In this document: positions 25,482 through 33,697 of the stretch, piece by piece
How the letters are laid out: each line of letters begins with the position of its first letter
Numbering within the stretch: position 1 is the stretch's first letter
Translations under genes and position numbers: made by a program
NCBI GenBank assembly: GCA_963773635.1
Contig: CAVZBW010000005.1
Coordinates: forward strand, 2,046,001-2,110,000
Length of the DNA: 64,000 nt
Source: CAVZBW01 sp963773635
Lineage (GTDB): Bacteria; Actinomycetota; Acidimicrobiia; Acidimicrobiales; RAAP-2
Direction of reading: 5' to 3'
Notes under the pieces: model-generated
The model's database searches: none
What the model saw: only the letters and a program-made list of their open reading frames with translations
Told to the model about the DNA's origin: nothing

Positions 25482-27002
25482 CTACCCGACCGGGCCGCCC
25501 GCCAGGACCGGCTCGAGCGCCGGCTGCCCGGTCGGTTCGTCGAGGGTCTGGAAGTGGTGGCTCGATCCTCGGACCAGCAAGGCGGCCAGCACCGCGGCGA
25601 ACAGAAGAAGTCCCGCGCTCACCGCGAAGGCCGTCGTGTACCCGTGCACCGCAGCCTGCTGTGCCGCGTCCACGGTGTGGACGTGGCCCGCGAGGAAGGT
25701 GGCCGCCGCCGAGGCCGCGATGGTGTTGAGCAGCGCGGTTCCGAGGGAGCCCCCCGCCTGCTGCGTGGTGTTGACGAGCGCGCTCGCCACGCCGGCGTCC
25801 TTCGGGTCCACCCCCACCAGCGCCGTGTTGCTCATCGTGACGAAGGACAGCCCCATGCCGAAGCTGAGCACGATCTCCGCCGGCAGCACGTGCACCACGT
25901 ACGAGCTGTCCACGCCGAGGCGGGTGAACCAGAGCGCCCCCAGGCCGCCCAGGACCAGTCCGGTCGTCAGCAGCACTCTCGGGCCCACCCGCACGAGGAG
26001 GCGGCTGGCCACGGTCGCCCCCAAGATGACGCCACCGGAGAAGGGAAGGAACGCGAAGCCGGTCTTGAGCACCGAGTAGTGCAGGGTGCCCTGGAAGAAG
26101 TAGGTCAGGAGCAAGAAGGCCCCGAGCATGGCGCTCCCGACGAGGAGCGAGGCGAGGAACGATCCGCCGCGGTTGCGGTCGAGGACCACCCTGAGCGGGA
26201 GCAGCGGGTTCGCCGATCGCATCTCGATGGCCACGAACCCCACGAGGAGCACCACGGCGCCGATCAGGAGCAGGAGCGTGAGGGGCGCCCCCCACCCGTT
26301 GGTGCCGGCCATGGTGAAGCCGTAGACCAGGAGGAAGAGGCCGCCGGTGGCGGTTGCCGCGCCCGGGAGGTCGTAGCCCTTCCCCGAGCCCCCCCGGCTC
26401 TCCCGGATGAACCGGGCGGCGCCATACGCCGCGGCGAGGGCGATCGGGACGTTGATCAGGAGCGTCCAACGCCACGAGGCGAGCTGGGTCAGGGTCCCGC
26501 CGAGCACGAGCCCGATCGCCGCTCCGCTCCCGGCGATCGCGCCGTAGAGCCCGAAGGCCCTCGCGCGCTCGCGCGGCTCGGTGAAGGTGACCGTGAGGAG
26601 CGACAACGCCGCGGGGGCCATGATCGCCGCGAACGCCCCCTGCAGGGCGCGTGCACCGAAGAGCATGGCCGGCGACATGGCGAGACCGGCGAGCGCCGAG
26701 GATGCCGCGAAGCCGATCAACCCGACGACGAAGATCCGGCGGCGTCCGAGGAAGTCCGCGATCCGCCCCCCGAGGAGGAGCAGGCTTCCAAACGCCAGGG
26801 TGTAGGCGCTCATGACCCACTGCCGATCGGCGACGGAGATGTGCAGGGCATGCTGCGCCGAGGGCAGCGCGACGATGACGACGGAGGCGTCGAGCACGAT
26901 GATCAGCTGGGCGATGGCGATCACGCCCAGCGCCCAGAAGCGCTTGGGATCCGGTCCGGCCTCGGCGTCGGTCTGCCGTGGAACGATCTCGGTCCTCGTC
27001 AT
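25482..27002 (-). CDS. MFS drug exporter, DHA2 (14-TM) family
   Basis: This is an EmrB/QacA-type proton-driven exporter of 506 residues with about 14 hydrophobic segments. The first helix carries IVLDASVVIVALPS, a DHA2 hallmark, and the loop between helices 2 and 3 contains GGRIADFLGRRR. The ATG at 27002 is chosen because AGGAGGT lies seven bases upstream. An earlier in-frame start lacks such a site. It is divergent from a TetR gene across a promoter with an operator in its spacer, the usual layout of a self-regulated efflux pair. The substrate is unknown. Confidence 0.88.
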   Translation of the reverse strand: MTRTEIVPRQTDAEAGPDPKRFWALGVIAIAQLIIVLDASVVIVALPSAQHALHISVADRQWVMSAYTLAFGSLLLLGGRIADFLGRRRIFVVGLIGFAASSALAGLAMSPAMLFGARALQGAFAAIMAPAALSLLTVTFTEPRERARAFGLYGAIAGSGAAIGLVLGGTLTQLASWRWTLLINVPIALAAAYGAARFIRESRGGSGKGYDLPGAATATGGLFLLVYGFTMAGTNGWGAPLTLLLLIGAVVLLVGFVAIEMRSANPLLPLRVVLDRNRGGSFLASLLVGSAMLGAFLLLTYFFQGTLHYSVLKTGFAFLPFSGGVILGATVASRLLVRVGPRVLLTTGLVLGGLGALWFTRLGVDSSYVVHVLPAEIVLSFGMGLSFVTMSNTALVGVDPKDAGVASALVNTTQQAGGSLGTALLNTIAASAAATFLAGHVHTVDAAQQAAVHGYTTAFAVSAGLLLFAAVLAALLVRGSSHHFQTLDEPTGQPALEPVLAGGPVG

Positions 27003-27152
27003 AGCTCGACCTCCTCTGGGATTCGTTGGCATCGGCCCTGGTGGGCGCCGGTTGCCCGGTCCCCTCGAGCCGCCGGACACCCCTTCCGACCCGGGCGGAC
27101 CGCCGGGGAGCGGGGCCGCCTAGAATCGGAGTGTGAGTTCCGGTTGTCGTCT

Positions 27153-27183
27153 ACTATACCGGAACGGACGTTCCGGTTGTCAA
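27153..27183 (-). promoter_or_regulatory. MFS promoter with TetR operator in the spacer
   Basis: On the minus strand TTGACA (27183-27178) and TATAGT (27158-27153) flank the perfect dyad CCGGAACG-GA-CGTTCCGG (27159-27176). A repressor bound there would block RNA polymerase at the exporter gene. The neighbouring sequence GTTCCGGTTGTC is repeated at 27137-27148 and 27170-27181, so a second half-site may serve the TetR gene itself. Confidence 0.75.
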
Positions 27184-27227
27184 GGGGGCTCTTTGCGCTC
27201 ATGCTGTTGGCCATGGAGGGGGACACC

Positions 27228-27893
27228 GTGACCGATGCCCCGGCGTCGGTGGAGCTGCCCATGGCGGAGCTCGGGGTCCCCGAGACCCTGTCCGCCGAGA
27301 CCGCGAGGGTCGGGGATTGCGGCGAGGTTCGGCCGAGGCGGGCGGACGCCATCAAGAACCGCCAGCGGATCCTGGAGGCGGCCGAGGAGGTCTTTGCGGC
27401 CGAGGGCATCTCGGTCCCGATCGACACGGTGGCCGAGCGGGCGTGCGTGGGCGTCGGCACCCTCTACCGGCACTTCCCGACCAAGGAGGCGCTGTTCGAG
27501 GCGATCGTCCGGTCGAAGCTCGAAGAGGTGATCGAGTCGGCGAGGGCTTACGCCGAGGACTCGGATCCCGAGGAGGCGTTCTTCTCGTTTGTCAGCTTCT
27601 TTGCCAGCCAGGTCTCCAACAAACGAGACCTCATGGACGCGATCGACGCGGCCGGCATCGACTTCAAGGCCCGGTGCGACGAGCAGGTCGGGGAGCTCAA
27701 GGGCTACCTGCAGCAGATCCTCGAGCGCGCCATCTCGGCGGGTGCCATCCGTGACGATGTGTGCGCAGACGAGGTCGTCGGCCTCATCATCGGGGCGTGT
27801 CATGCCGCGGAGCACTCGGACCTGCCCGAGGCCACCTGCGCCCGGATGGTGACCGTGGTCTGCGACGGCCTCCGGCGCCCCTCGTCGCGCTAA
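27228..27893 (+). CDS. TetR-family repressor of the divergent MFS exporter
   Basis: This is a TetR-family regulator of 221 residues. The DNA-binding domain is RADAIKNRQRILEAAEEVFA and then the helix-turn-helix through VGTLYRHFPTKEALFEAI (about residues 40-95). The rest is a helical ligand domain. The GTG at 27228 is preferred because GGAGG lies eight bases upstream. ATGs at 27201 and 27213 are alternatives in the same frame. Control of the exporter is inferred from the divergent layout and the operator between them. Confidence 0.85.
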   Translation: MTDAPASVELPMAELGVPETLSAETARVGDCGEVRPRRADAIKNRQRILEAAEEVFAAEGISVPIDTVAERACVGVGTLYRHFPTKEALFEAIVRSKLEEVIESARAYAEDSDPEEAFFSFVSFFASQVSNKRDLMDAIDAAGIDFKARCDEQVGELKGYLQQILERAISAGAIRDDVCADEVVGLIIGACHAAEHSDLPEATCARMVTVVCDGLRRPSSR

Positions 27894-27944
27894 GCCTCGT
27901 CGCCTCGGTCGGGAGACCTCGCCGGGATCACCTAGTGTCGGGCC

Positions 27945-28347
27945 GTGGCCGTCACGGGATTGGCGAACCTGGCAGTCAAGGTGTCGGATCTCGACGCCGC
28001 CTGCGCGTTCTACGCGGCGGCCGGCGGCGAGGTGCGAGACCGCATGGAATGGAAGGGCGGCGAGCGGGCCGACGTCTACCTCGGCCCGGTGATGATCACC
28101 CTCTTTACGCGAGCCCTCTACGAGGATCGTGTGGACCTGCCAGCGGAGGGGTTCTTGCATCCCGCGCTCTTCACCGACGACCTCGACGCGCGAGCTCCAG
28201 GGCCACGACGTGGTGTGGGGCCCCGGCGTCGTCGAGGGCACCTTTGGCAAGCGTCGCATCGCCTTCGTGGCGGCACCGGGAGGGATCAGGTTGGAATTCA
28301 TGGAGCAGCTCGCACCGCCGAGCCCGGGCGAGGAGGACCGACGATGA
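27945..28347 (+). CDS. Glyoxalase/bleomycin-resistance-fold protein, frameshifted in this sequence
   Basis: This is a small VOC-superfamily protein. The first half reads NLAVKVSDLDAACAFYAAAGG and then through HPALFTDDLDA. After one extra base near 28187-28192 the frame moves and continues with ELQGHDVVWGPGVVEGTF and then FVAAPGGIRLEFMEQ, the expected final beta-alpha-beta unit. The repaired length is about 133 residues, normal for one VOC domain. The stop overlaps the next VOC gene as ATGA. The reaction is unknown, and an assembly error is the likeliest cause of the break. Confidence 0.72.
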
Positions 28348-28721
28348 AGGTGACCCGGTTTCACCACGTGTCGGTCAACGCCAACGGGACGTCGCTCGAC
28401 GAGATGGTCGGCTTCTACGGGAACCTGCTCGACCTGGACGACGCAGACCGGCCCGACATCCCCGGCATCCCGGGTCACTGGCACACCGTGGGCGACCTAC
28501 AGCTGCACCTCGTGGGCGCACCGTCGAGGGGTCCCGGCATCGACCCCACCGGCCACCACTTTTGCGTGGCCGTCGAGGACCTGGACGAAGCCGTCTCCGA
28601 GCTCGAGGCCAAGGGCATCGACTACGAGCGCGCCGTCCAGGGTCCGGGCACCGTACAGATCTGGATCATCGATCCCGCCGGCAACACCATCGAGCTGCAG
28701 CAGGAGACCGCCTCGCGATGA
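28344..28721 (+). CDS. Glyoxalase/VOC-fold protein
   Basis: This is a single-domain VOC-superfamily protein of 125 residues. Metal-site candidates are His in FHHVSVN, His in LQLHLVG, the HHFCVAV segment and the terminal Glu in NTIELQQ, which together resemble a dioxygenase- or isomerase-type metal site. Its start overlaps the frameshifted paralogue upstream and its stop overlaps an oxidoreductase gene, so the three are probably made together. The substrate cannot be told from the sequence. Confidence 0.82.
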   Translation: MKVTRFHHVSVNANGTSLDEMVGFYGNLLDLDDADRPDIPGIPGHWHTVGDLQLHLVGAPSRGPGIDPTGHHFCVAVEDLDEAVSELEAKGIDYERAVQGPGTVQIWIIDPAGNTIELQQETASR

Positions 28722-29809
28722 CCTTCACCCCCTATGACCGCCCCGTCCGAGCCGCCATCGTCGGGCTCGGGCGGATCTACGACCTGAACGTGCGGGCCTA
28801 CCTCGACAATCCCGACGTCGAGGTGGTGGCCCTGGTGGACCCGAGCGAGGAGCGCCGCCAGCAACGGCAGGCCGACTGGCCCGAGGCGAGGACCTTCGAG
28901 TCGACGTCGGATCTGGCCAAGAGCGGGCTCGAGCTGGACGCCGTCGAGGCCCTCCTGCCCGTCCCCTTGCACGTCGACGGCGTGATCGAGCTCTTGCAGA
29001 ACGGATGGCACGTCAACCTGCAAAAGCCGATGTGCAACGACCTGGAGGGCGCCCGGCGCATGCTCGAGGCCGCACGGGACAACGACCGCGTCCTGCGGGT
29101 GATGGAGAACTACATCTTCTACCAGCCCCTGCGCAAGCTGAAGGAGATCGTCGAGTCGGACGAGATCGGCGCGCCGAGCAGCTACCACATGAAGATGGTG
29201 GGCAGCGGGCGGGGCGGCTGGGACGTGCCCGAGAGCTCCTACCGCTGGCAGTTCGAGCAGATGACCCGGGGCCGCGGCATCCTCGTCTTCGACGACGGTT
29301 GGCACAAGTTGGCGACGGCGATCTGGCTCTTTGGCCCCATTGCCGAGGTGCGGGCCTGGATCGGCGGCACCCCGGTGGTGCCCGGTGTCGAGATCGATGC
29401 CCCGACCACCATCACCTGGGAGCACGCCAACGGGGTCCGGGGTGTCTGGGACATCACGGTGGCGATCGATCTCTACCTGCGCTCCGACTACTACACCAAC
29501 GACGAGCGTTGGGAGGTGACCGGCCGCAAGGGCTACGCCCGGGTCAACCGGTGCACCGGCCGGGGCATCCAGGAGCCCAGCCTGGAGGTCTACGTCGACG
29601 GCGAGATGCGCAGCTTCCACGCGCTCGACGACGACTGGGCCAGCAGCTTCCGCGACTCGGGCCGGCACTGGCTGCGCTGGCTGCGCACCGGAGAGGGACC
29701 GTTGCTGTGGAGCGGCGACGAGGCGGTGGACGTGCTGCGCTTCGCGCTGGCCGCCTATGCGAGCAGCGCGGCCGGCGGCACGGGAGTGGACCCGGCCAGC
29801 ATCACCTGA
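28718..29809 (+). CDS. Gfo/Idh/MocA-family NAD(P)-dependent oxidoreductase
   Basis: This is a Rossmann-fold dehydrogenase of 363 residues. The N-terminal nucleotide motif is AAIVGLGRIY, and VNLQKPMCND occupies the position of the family EKP motif. In the C-terminal half FDDGWHKLATAIW provides the catalytic His region. Family members oxidise sugars, inositols and related compounds. With two VOC proteins upstream in overlapping frames, a small sugar- or polyol-type catabolic operon is plausible but unproven. Confidence 0.84.
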   Translation: MTFTPYDRPVRAAIVGLGRIYDLNVRAYLDNPDVEVVALVDPSEERRQQRQADWPEARTFESTSDLAKSGLELDAVEALLPVPLHVDGVIELLQNGWHVNLQKPMCNDLEGARRMLEAARDNDRVLRVMENYIFYQPLRKLKEIVESDEIGAPSSYHMKMVGSGRGGWDVPESSYRWQFEQMTRGRGILVFDDGWHKLATAIWLFGPIAEVRAWIGGTPVVPGVEIDAPTTITWEHANGVRGVWDITVAIDLYLRSDYYTNDERWEVTGRKGYARVNRCTGRGIQEPSLEVYVDGEMRSFHALDDDWASSFRDSGRHWLRWLRTGEGPLLWSGDEAVDVLRFALAAYASSAAGGTGVDPASIT

Positions 29810-29828
29810 GCGGGCCCGGGTGCCGACG

Positions 29829-30374
29829 TCAGGGTTGGGGCGGGCTCCCGCCCACCTGATCGATCAGACCAGCCTGCCGCGCCTGGTCCGGGTCGAGGAT
29901 CCGGCCAGAGGCGAGGTCGGCCGCCAGGTCCTCGGCGTCCACCCGGAGGGCTCGAGACAGCCGTTCGACGAAGCGGGCGCGCGTCCGACCGAGCTCCTCG
30001 GCCCAGCGCCCCAGATCGGCGAATGTGCCCTCCGCCGAGGCCGGCGGGTCGCCGAGGCGAAAGGAGCTGTGCTCGGTCGCCCAGCGATGCTGCGAGACCG
30101 CGACGATGCCGATCGCGGCGCCCGCCACCACCCCGGTGCACCTCGCCAGCACGGGCACCCCGAGCAGGTCGATGGTGTCCATCAGCGAGAAGGCCGGCCC
30201 GTAACCGGCGTCCACGCCCTGCAGCTGGAGCACGAGCGCCCGGTCGCCGGTGGCGTCGAGGGTCATGAGCTCGGCGGCCACGCGCCCGGCGGCTCCCTCG
30301 TCGATCTCCCCGCTCACGAGGACGACGCGTCGCTCGAGCAGGTGCCGCCGCAGGTCGTCGGACAGCGCGGCCAT
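29829..30374 (-). CDS. ClpP-like protein lacking the catalytic Ser and His
   Basis: This is a 181-residue protein of the ClpP fold. It aligns with the ClpP at 32906 through LVLQLQGVD, GVPVLARCTG and the final AGLIDQV. The catalytic Ser is replaced by Gly85 (VVAGAA for MGMSAA), the His by Gly108 (FRLGDP for IMIHQG), and only the Asp (153) is kept, so it should be inactive as a protease. The ATG overlaps the stop of an XRE regulator gene, and the pair faces an intact clpP. A regulatory or structural role is inferred. SppA- or crotonase-like proteins are weaker alternatives. Confidence 0.7.
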   Translation of the reverse strand: MAALSDDLRRHLLERRVVLVSGEIDEGAAGRVAAELMTLDATGDRALVLQLQGVDAGYGPAFSLMDTIDLLGVPVLARCTGVVAGAAIGIVAVSQHRWATEHSSFRLGDPPASAEGTFADLGRWAEELGRTRARFVERLSRALRVDAEDLAADLASGRILDPDQARQAGLIDQVGGSPPQP

Positions 30375-30697
30375 CACGACTCCTCGAGGCTCCAGCTGAT
30401 CGTGCGGTCGAGCGCCGACGCATAGCGCTCCAGGGTGGAGAGTCGCACGTCCGCCTCCCCGGACTCGAGCCGGGCCACCGCGGATTGCGACGTGCCCATC
30501 CGGGCCGCGACCTCCGTCTGGGAGAGGCCCAGGTCGATGCGGCACTGCACGAGCTCGCGGGCGAGTGCCCGCCGTTGCGCCATCTCGCGAAAGCCCGGAA
30601 ACGGCGTCGGGTGCCGCCGGACCCCGGAGGGGGCCTCGGCTGGGGCGCCCTTGCGCTCGGCGCCCCCGGATCGGCTCGGGCCGTGACCTGTCGGCAT
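30374..30697 (-). CDS. XRE-family helix-turn-helix regulator
   Basis: This is a 107-residue protein with a C-terminal Cro/C1-type domain: LARELVQCRIDLGLSQTEVA, then MGTSQSAVARLESGEADVRL and a final helix. The first 40 residues are basic and poorly conserved-looking, so the true start may lie further in, at the Met of FREMAQRR. It is co-translated with the ClpP-like gene. Before the IS insertion its promoter lay back to back with that of clpP, which suggests it controls itself and clpP. Confidence 0.78.
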   Translation of the reverse strand: MPTGHGPSRSGGAERKGAPAEAPSGVRRHPTPFPGFREMAQRRALARELVQCRIDLGLSQTEVAARMGTSQSAVARLESGEADVRLSTLERYASALDRTISWSLEES

Positions 30698-30728
30698 CGT
30701 CTGGCGCCGATGTTATCGTAGGTGATAT

Positions 30729-30736
30729 CTTAATCG
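30729..30736. repeat. Target-site duplication, left copy
   Basis: CTTAATCG directly precedes the left end of the insertion element and is repeated exactly at 32839-32846 after its right end. Eight bases is the usual duplication for IS1595-type elements. Confidence 0.9.
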
Positions 30737-30757
30737 GGTAAGTATCCCTTGACTGCA
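30737..30757. repeat. Left terminal inverted repeat of the insertion element
   Basis: The sequence begins GGTAAG and then TATCCCTTGACTGCA. The last 15 bases are identical to the complement of the right end. Confidence 0.9.
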
Positions 30758-30783
30758 TAGGTCCAGCGTGTCATACTGGATTC

Positions 30784-31737
30784 ATGGCACCAGGGAACCG
30801 AAAGAACCCCCAAAGGGGAGCGTCTTCGGAGTCGCAATTCTCCATCATGGAGTTCACCCGACTCTTTCCTGACGACGACACCTGCTTGGCCCATCTCTGG
30901 CGCACTCGGTACGCCCTGGACGAGAACGACTCGGCGCATTGCGAGCGTTGCCAGGAGATTCGCCCATTCAAGAAGTACGAGGGCAAGCAGCAGCGTCAGG
31001 CTTGGACCTGCACCGCTTGTGGCTTCCAGATTTACCCGACCGCAGGGACCATCTTCCACAAGTCGTCCACGTCGCTGCAGCTCTGGTTCTACGCGATGTA
31101 CCTCATGTCGAGCACTCGATGCGGCATATCGGCCAAGCAGCTTGAGCGGGAGCTGGGCGTCACGTACAAGACGGCCTGGCGCATGTTCACGCTCATTCGC
31201 AACGAACTGATGGACCAGGACGACACGCCGCTCTCGGGCCATGTAGAGGCCGACGAGATGTACGTGGGTGGCCGTCCCCGTCTGGCCGACCAGCGGACGC
31301 CGGAGGCGAAGCTGGCGCACTACCACTCCAAGACGACCGTGTTTGGCGCCGTCGAGCGCAAGGGGCGTGTGCGGGCTCGCGTCATCCCGAGCAGGTATGG
31401 CACGACGTTGCAGGGTGAGGTCAAGTCCACGGTTGTGACCGGTTCGACCGTCTACACGGACCAGGCCAAGCAGTACACCACGCTCGGGGCGAACGGCTAC
31501 GACCACCAGACCATCGACCACTCGGCCAAGGTCTACGTAAGCGGAGATGTCCACACGCAGACCATCGAAGGCTTCTGGTCGTTGGTGAAGCGCGGCATTT
31601 CGGGGACGCATCACGCCGTCTCCCCGAAGTGGCTGCAGGGGTATTTGAACGAGTACGCCTGGCGGTACAACCACCGAGACGACCCGCGAGGGATGTTTGC
31701 CCTACTGCTCCTTCGGGCGGCGAACCCTCTTACGTAA
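30784..31737 (+). CDS. IS1595-family (ISXO2-like) transposase
   Basis: This is a DDE transposase of 317 residues. A zinc ribbon at the N-terminus has C53-x2-C56 and C76-x2-C79. The catalytic acidic positions are D157 in EADEMYVGG, D226 in VYTDQ and E262 in TQTIEGFWSLVKRGI, the ISXO2-like arrangement. The final segment YAWRYNHRDDPRGMF is typical of the family. The gene begins 26 bases inside the left repeat. The frame is intact, so the element may still be mobile. Confidence 0.94.
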   Translation: MAPGNRKNPQRGASSESQFSIMEFTRLFPDDDTCLAHLWRTRYALDENDSAHCERCQEIRPFKKYEGKQQRQAWTCTACGFQIYPTAGTIFHKSSTSLQLWFYAMYLMSSTRCGISAKQLERELGVTYKTAWRMFTLIRNELMDQDDTPLSGHVEADEMYVGGRPRLADQRTPEAKLAHYHSKTTVFGAVERKGRVRARVIPSRYGTTLQGEVKSTVVTGSTVYTDQAKQYTTLGANGYDHQTIDHSAKVYVSGDVHTQTIEGFWSLVKRGISGTHHAVSPKWLQGYLNEYAWRYNHRDDPRGMFALLLLRAANPLT

Positions 31738-31872
31738 GGGCTTCCGTGGCTTGGCGACTCTCTCCAGGTCACGGAGCACCTGTTCCTTGGTCGGAACAGG
31801 GATTTCGTAGCCCTGCGGAGTGTACTGAGTCGGCTCGTCCTTCGGATGGTCCTTGTCCTTGTCGACTGGCAT
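31702..31872 (-). CDS. Small conserved-looking basic protein in the IS cargo region
   Basis: This is a short charged protein of 56 residues from the ATG at 31872, or 75 from 31929. It contains TPQGYEIPVPTKEQVL and ends in a strongly basic tail, KPLRKRVRRPKEQ. The EIPVP core resembles small uncharacterised bacterial proteins that I recall only loosely. It overlaps the transposase 3' end by 36 bases on the other strand and faces away from the second cargo gene. No function can be given. It might be a chance reading frame. Confidence 0.45.
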   Translation of the reverse strand: MPVDKDKDHPKDEPTQYTPQGYEIPVPTKEQVLRDLERVAKPRKPLRKRVRRPKEQ

Positions 31873-31891
31873 CTTCTTCCAAGGGTAGCGA

Positions 31892-32711
31892 ATGAGTCGG
31901 AAGGGGAAGCGGTCGCGGCAACAAGCCACGTTTCACGGCATCGAAATCAAGGTCCAACGAGGTCAGCTCCACTTTCGCGATCTGCAACGGCGCTTCGAAG
32001 ACCGAACCGACCTCGGCGCCTACAAGTTCGTTGCCGAAATACGGAACAACGGAGCGGAGCACCTCTATCGAGCTCAGGACCCTCCTTCCGTCCCTAGTCA
32101 ATGGGGACTGATTGTCGGCGATTGCGTCCACAACCTGCGAACCGCCCTTGACCACCTGGCTTGCCAACTTATTGTCGCAAACGGGGGGACCCCGCAAGCC
32201 GTGACCAAATTCCCCATTTTCAGCCGTCCCCCGTCTCGCAGGGTTTGTTTCTGGCACCGGCCACAACCATTTCGGATACCAGGTGGCGCGGTGAACGCCA
32301 AGGTGCTGGACATCGCTAAGTCGGTACAGCCGTACATGGGAAGCGATTCGGGCAAGCGGCTTGAAGTCCTCCGCGAACTGGATAACTTCGACAAACACCG
32401 GGAGTTCGTAGTCACAGTCGTGGCAGTAGAGCGCGCCACTACGGACCTTCCCAGGGACACGACCGCTGGATCCGTCATGAATGCAAAGATGCGATTTACG
32501 GGACAACCGATCGAACACGACAAGGTGGTCTTGCGGGTCGTCTATGACCCGCCCATGCCGAAGCCAGACCCGAAATTTGATTCTCACCCCGTCCATAACG
32601 TTCGACCGGCGAGTGCCTAGCGTCGGCGGGGAATCCGTCGAACTCGTCCTGCGGTCCCTGATCCAGGAGGTCCAAGACACCACCGCAAGATTCCTCCAGT
32701 TCTTTCCGTAG
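31892..32711 (+). CDS. IS cargo protein of unknown function, frameshifted near its 3' end
   Basis: The frame from ATG 31892 gives 242 residues and contains GDCVHNLRTALDHLACQL, the hallmark of a widespread uncharacterised family, and later LRELDNFDKHREFV. Near 32573-32580 one extra base appears to shift the frame. The alternative frame continues with ITFDRRVPSVGGESVELVL and ends FLQFFP, which looks like the natural C-terminus, giving about 272 residues. The codon composition is more A+T-rich than that of chromosomal neighbours. It lies inside the IS ends and moves with the element. Function unknown. Confidence 0.65.
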
Positions 32712-32817
32712 GAATCGGAATTTCATCGGGCATCACGGCCCGAGTAGGCGCCTCCTGAGACGCCCCCGACCTCGTATGCGGTATCGCATAGCTGATATAA
32801 TGGCAGCTGGCCAGCTC

Positions 32818-32838
32818 TGCAGTCAAGGGATAGTCGCC
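32818..32838. repeat. Right terminal inverted repeat of the insertion element
   Basis: It is the complement of the left repeat with three mismatches near the outer end. The duplicated octamer CTTAATCG follows at 32839-32846. The 106 bases between the cargo gene and this repeat hold no gene that I can support. Confidence 0.9.
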
Positions 32839-32905
32839 CTTAATCGAGATACCCTCAACGAGATACCCCCTACCAGGACCCGCCCACGAGATCACCGGAG
32901 GTCGC

Positions 32906-33598
32906 ATGCCGACGTCGAACTTTGTCCCCCCGACCCACACCATCATCCCGACGGTCCTGGACCAGACGTCCCGCGGGGAGCGAGCGTTCGACATCTACTC
33001 GCTCCTTTTGAAGGAACGGATCGTCTTCCTCGGGCAGCCGATCGACGACCAGATCGCCAACCTCATCGTCGCTCAGATCCTCTTCCTCGAGGCGGAGGAT
33101 CCGGGTAAGGACATCTACCTCTACATCAACTCGCCGGGCGGGATGGCCTACGCCGGGATGGCCATCTACGACGTGATGCAGCACGTGCAACCGGAGGTCT
33201 CGACCATCTGCGTGGGAATGGGCATGTCGGCGGCCGCCATGGTCCTCTCGGGTGGGGCGGCCGGGAAGCGCATGGCCCTGCCAAGCGCCAAGATCATGAT
33301 CCATCAGGGTTCGGCCGGCACGGGCGGGGCGCCGAGGGACATGGAGATCCAGCTCCGGGAGGTGCTCGCGACCACCCGGCGGATGGCACAGATCATCTCG
33401 CACCACTCCGGTCGGGCGCTCGAGCGGGTCGAGCAGGACATCGACCGGGACTACTTCATGACCGCTCGCGAGGCGCTCGACTACGGGCTCATCGACGAGA
33501 TCATCGCTCCCCGTCGGGGGGTGGCGGTGGACGTGCTCACGACGCCCGAGGGCCAGGCCATCGAGAGTAGGGCAGAGCTGGCGCCCGTCGGGGGATGA
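32906..33598 (+). CDS. clpP: ATP-dependent Clp protease proteolytic subunit
   Basis: This is an intact ClpP serine peptidase of 230 residues that would assemble into a tetradecamer and degrade proteins fed by ClpX or ClpC. The catalytic triad is Ser108 in GMGMSAAAM, His133 in MIHQG and Asp178 in EQDID. The GGAGG ribosome-binding site is well placed before the ATG. It is a single-gene unit, not a clpP1-clpP2 pair. It once faced the XRE/ClpP-like operon across roughly 100 bases and now has an insertion element 60 bases upstream, which may have changed its promoter. Confidence 0.93.
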   Translation: MPTSNFVPPTHTIIPTVLDQTSRGERAFDIYSLLLKERIVFLGQPIDDQIANLIVAQILFLEAEDPGKDIYLYINSPGGMAYAGMAIYDVMQHVQPEVSTICVGMGMSAAAMVLSGGAAGKRMALPSAKIMIHQGSAGTGGAPRDMEIQLREVLATTRRMAQIISHHSGRALERVEQDIDRDYFMTAREALDYGLIDEIIAPRRGVAVDVLTTPEGQAIESRAELAPVGG

Positions 33599-33697
33599 TC
33601 GGTTCCTCGAGCCATCGTCCTCGGCCGCGCCTGTCGCTCCCGTGTCGTACGACTGTCCCTCATGGGGCACCACCACAGCCATCCGATGGTCGGGTTG

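Larger units (their letters stand above)
30737..32838. mobile_element. IS1595-family insertion sequence with cargo genes (about 2.1 kb)
   Basis: The element is bounded by 21-bp inverted repeats (30737-30757 and 32818-32838) that match at 18 of 21 positions, begin with GG and share TATCCCTTGACTGCA. An exact 8-bp duplication flanks it. It carries a transposase gene, a small antisense-facing gene and a 270-residue cargo gene, so it is about twice the length of a plain IS1595 element. Base composition inside is visibly more A+T-rich than the surroundings. It lies between an XRE/ClpP-like pair and clpP, which once shared one intergenic region. The intact ends and exact duplication suggest a recent insertion. 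Confidence 0.92.

Noticed and set aside
25455..27227. Long open frame running plus-strand from 25455 into the TetR gene
   Set aside because: It is antisense to the MFS exporter, has no transporter or enzyme motifs and is rich in Arg and Gly as expected for a high-GC shadow frame. Only its last part, the TetR gene, is real.
29829..30374. Abi or toxin-antitoxin system made of XRE plus small protein
   Set aside because: The small protein aligns along its length with ClpP, including the C-terminal GLID segment, and not with known toxins.
30375..30758. N-terminal extension of the ClpP-like protein
   Set aside because: The extension lies across the XRE gene in another frame and crosses the IS end. 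The ATG at 30374 overlapping the XRE stop is a better start.
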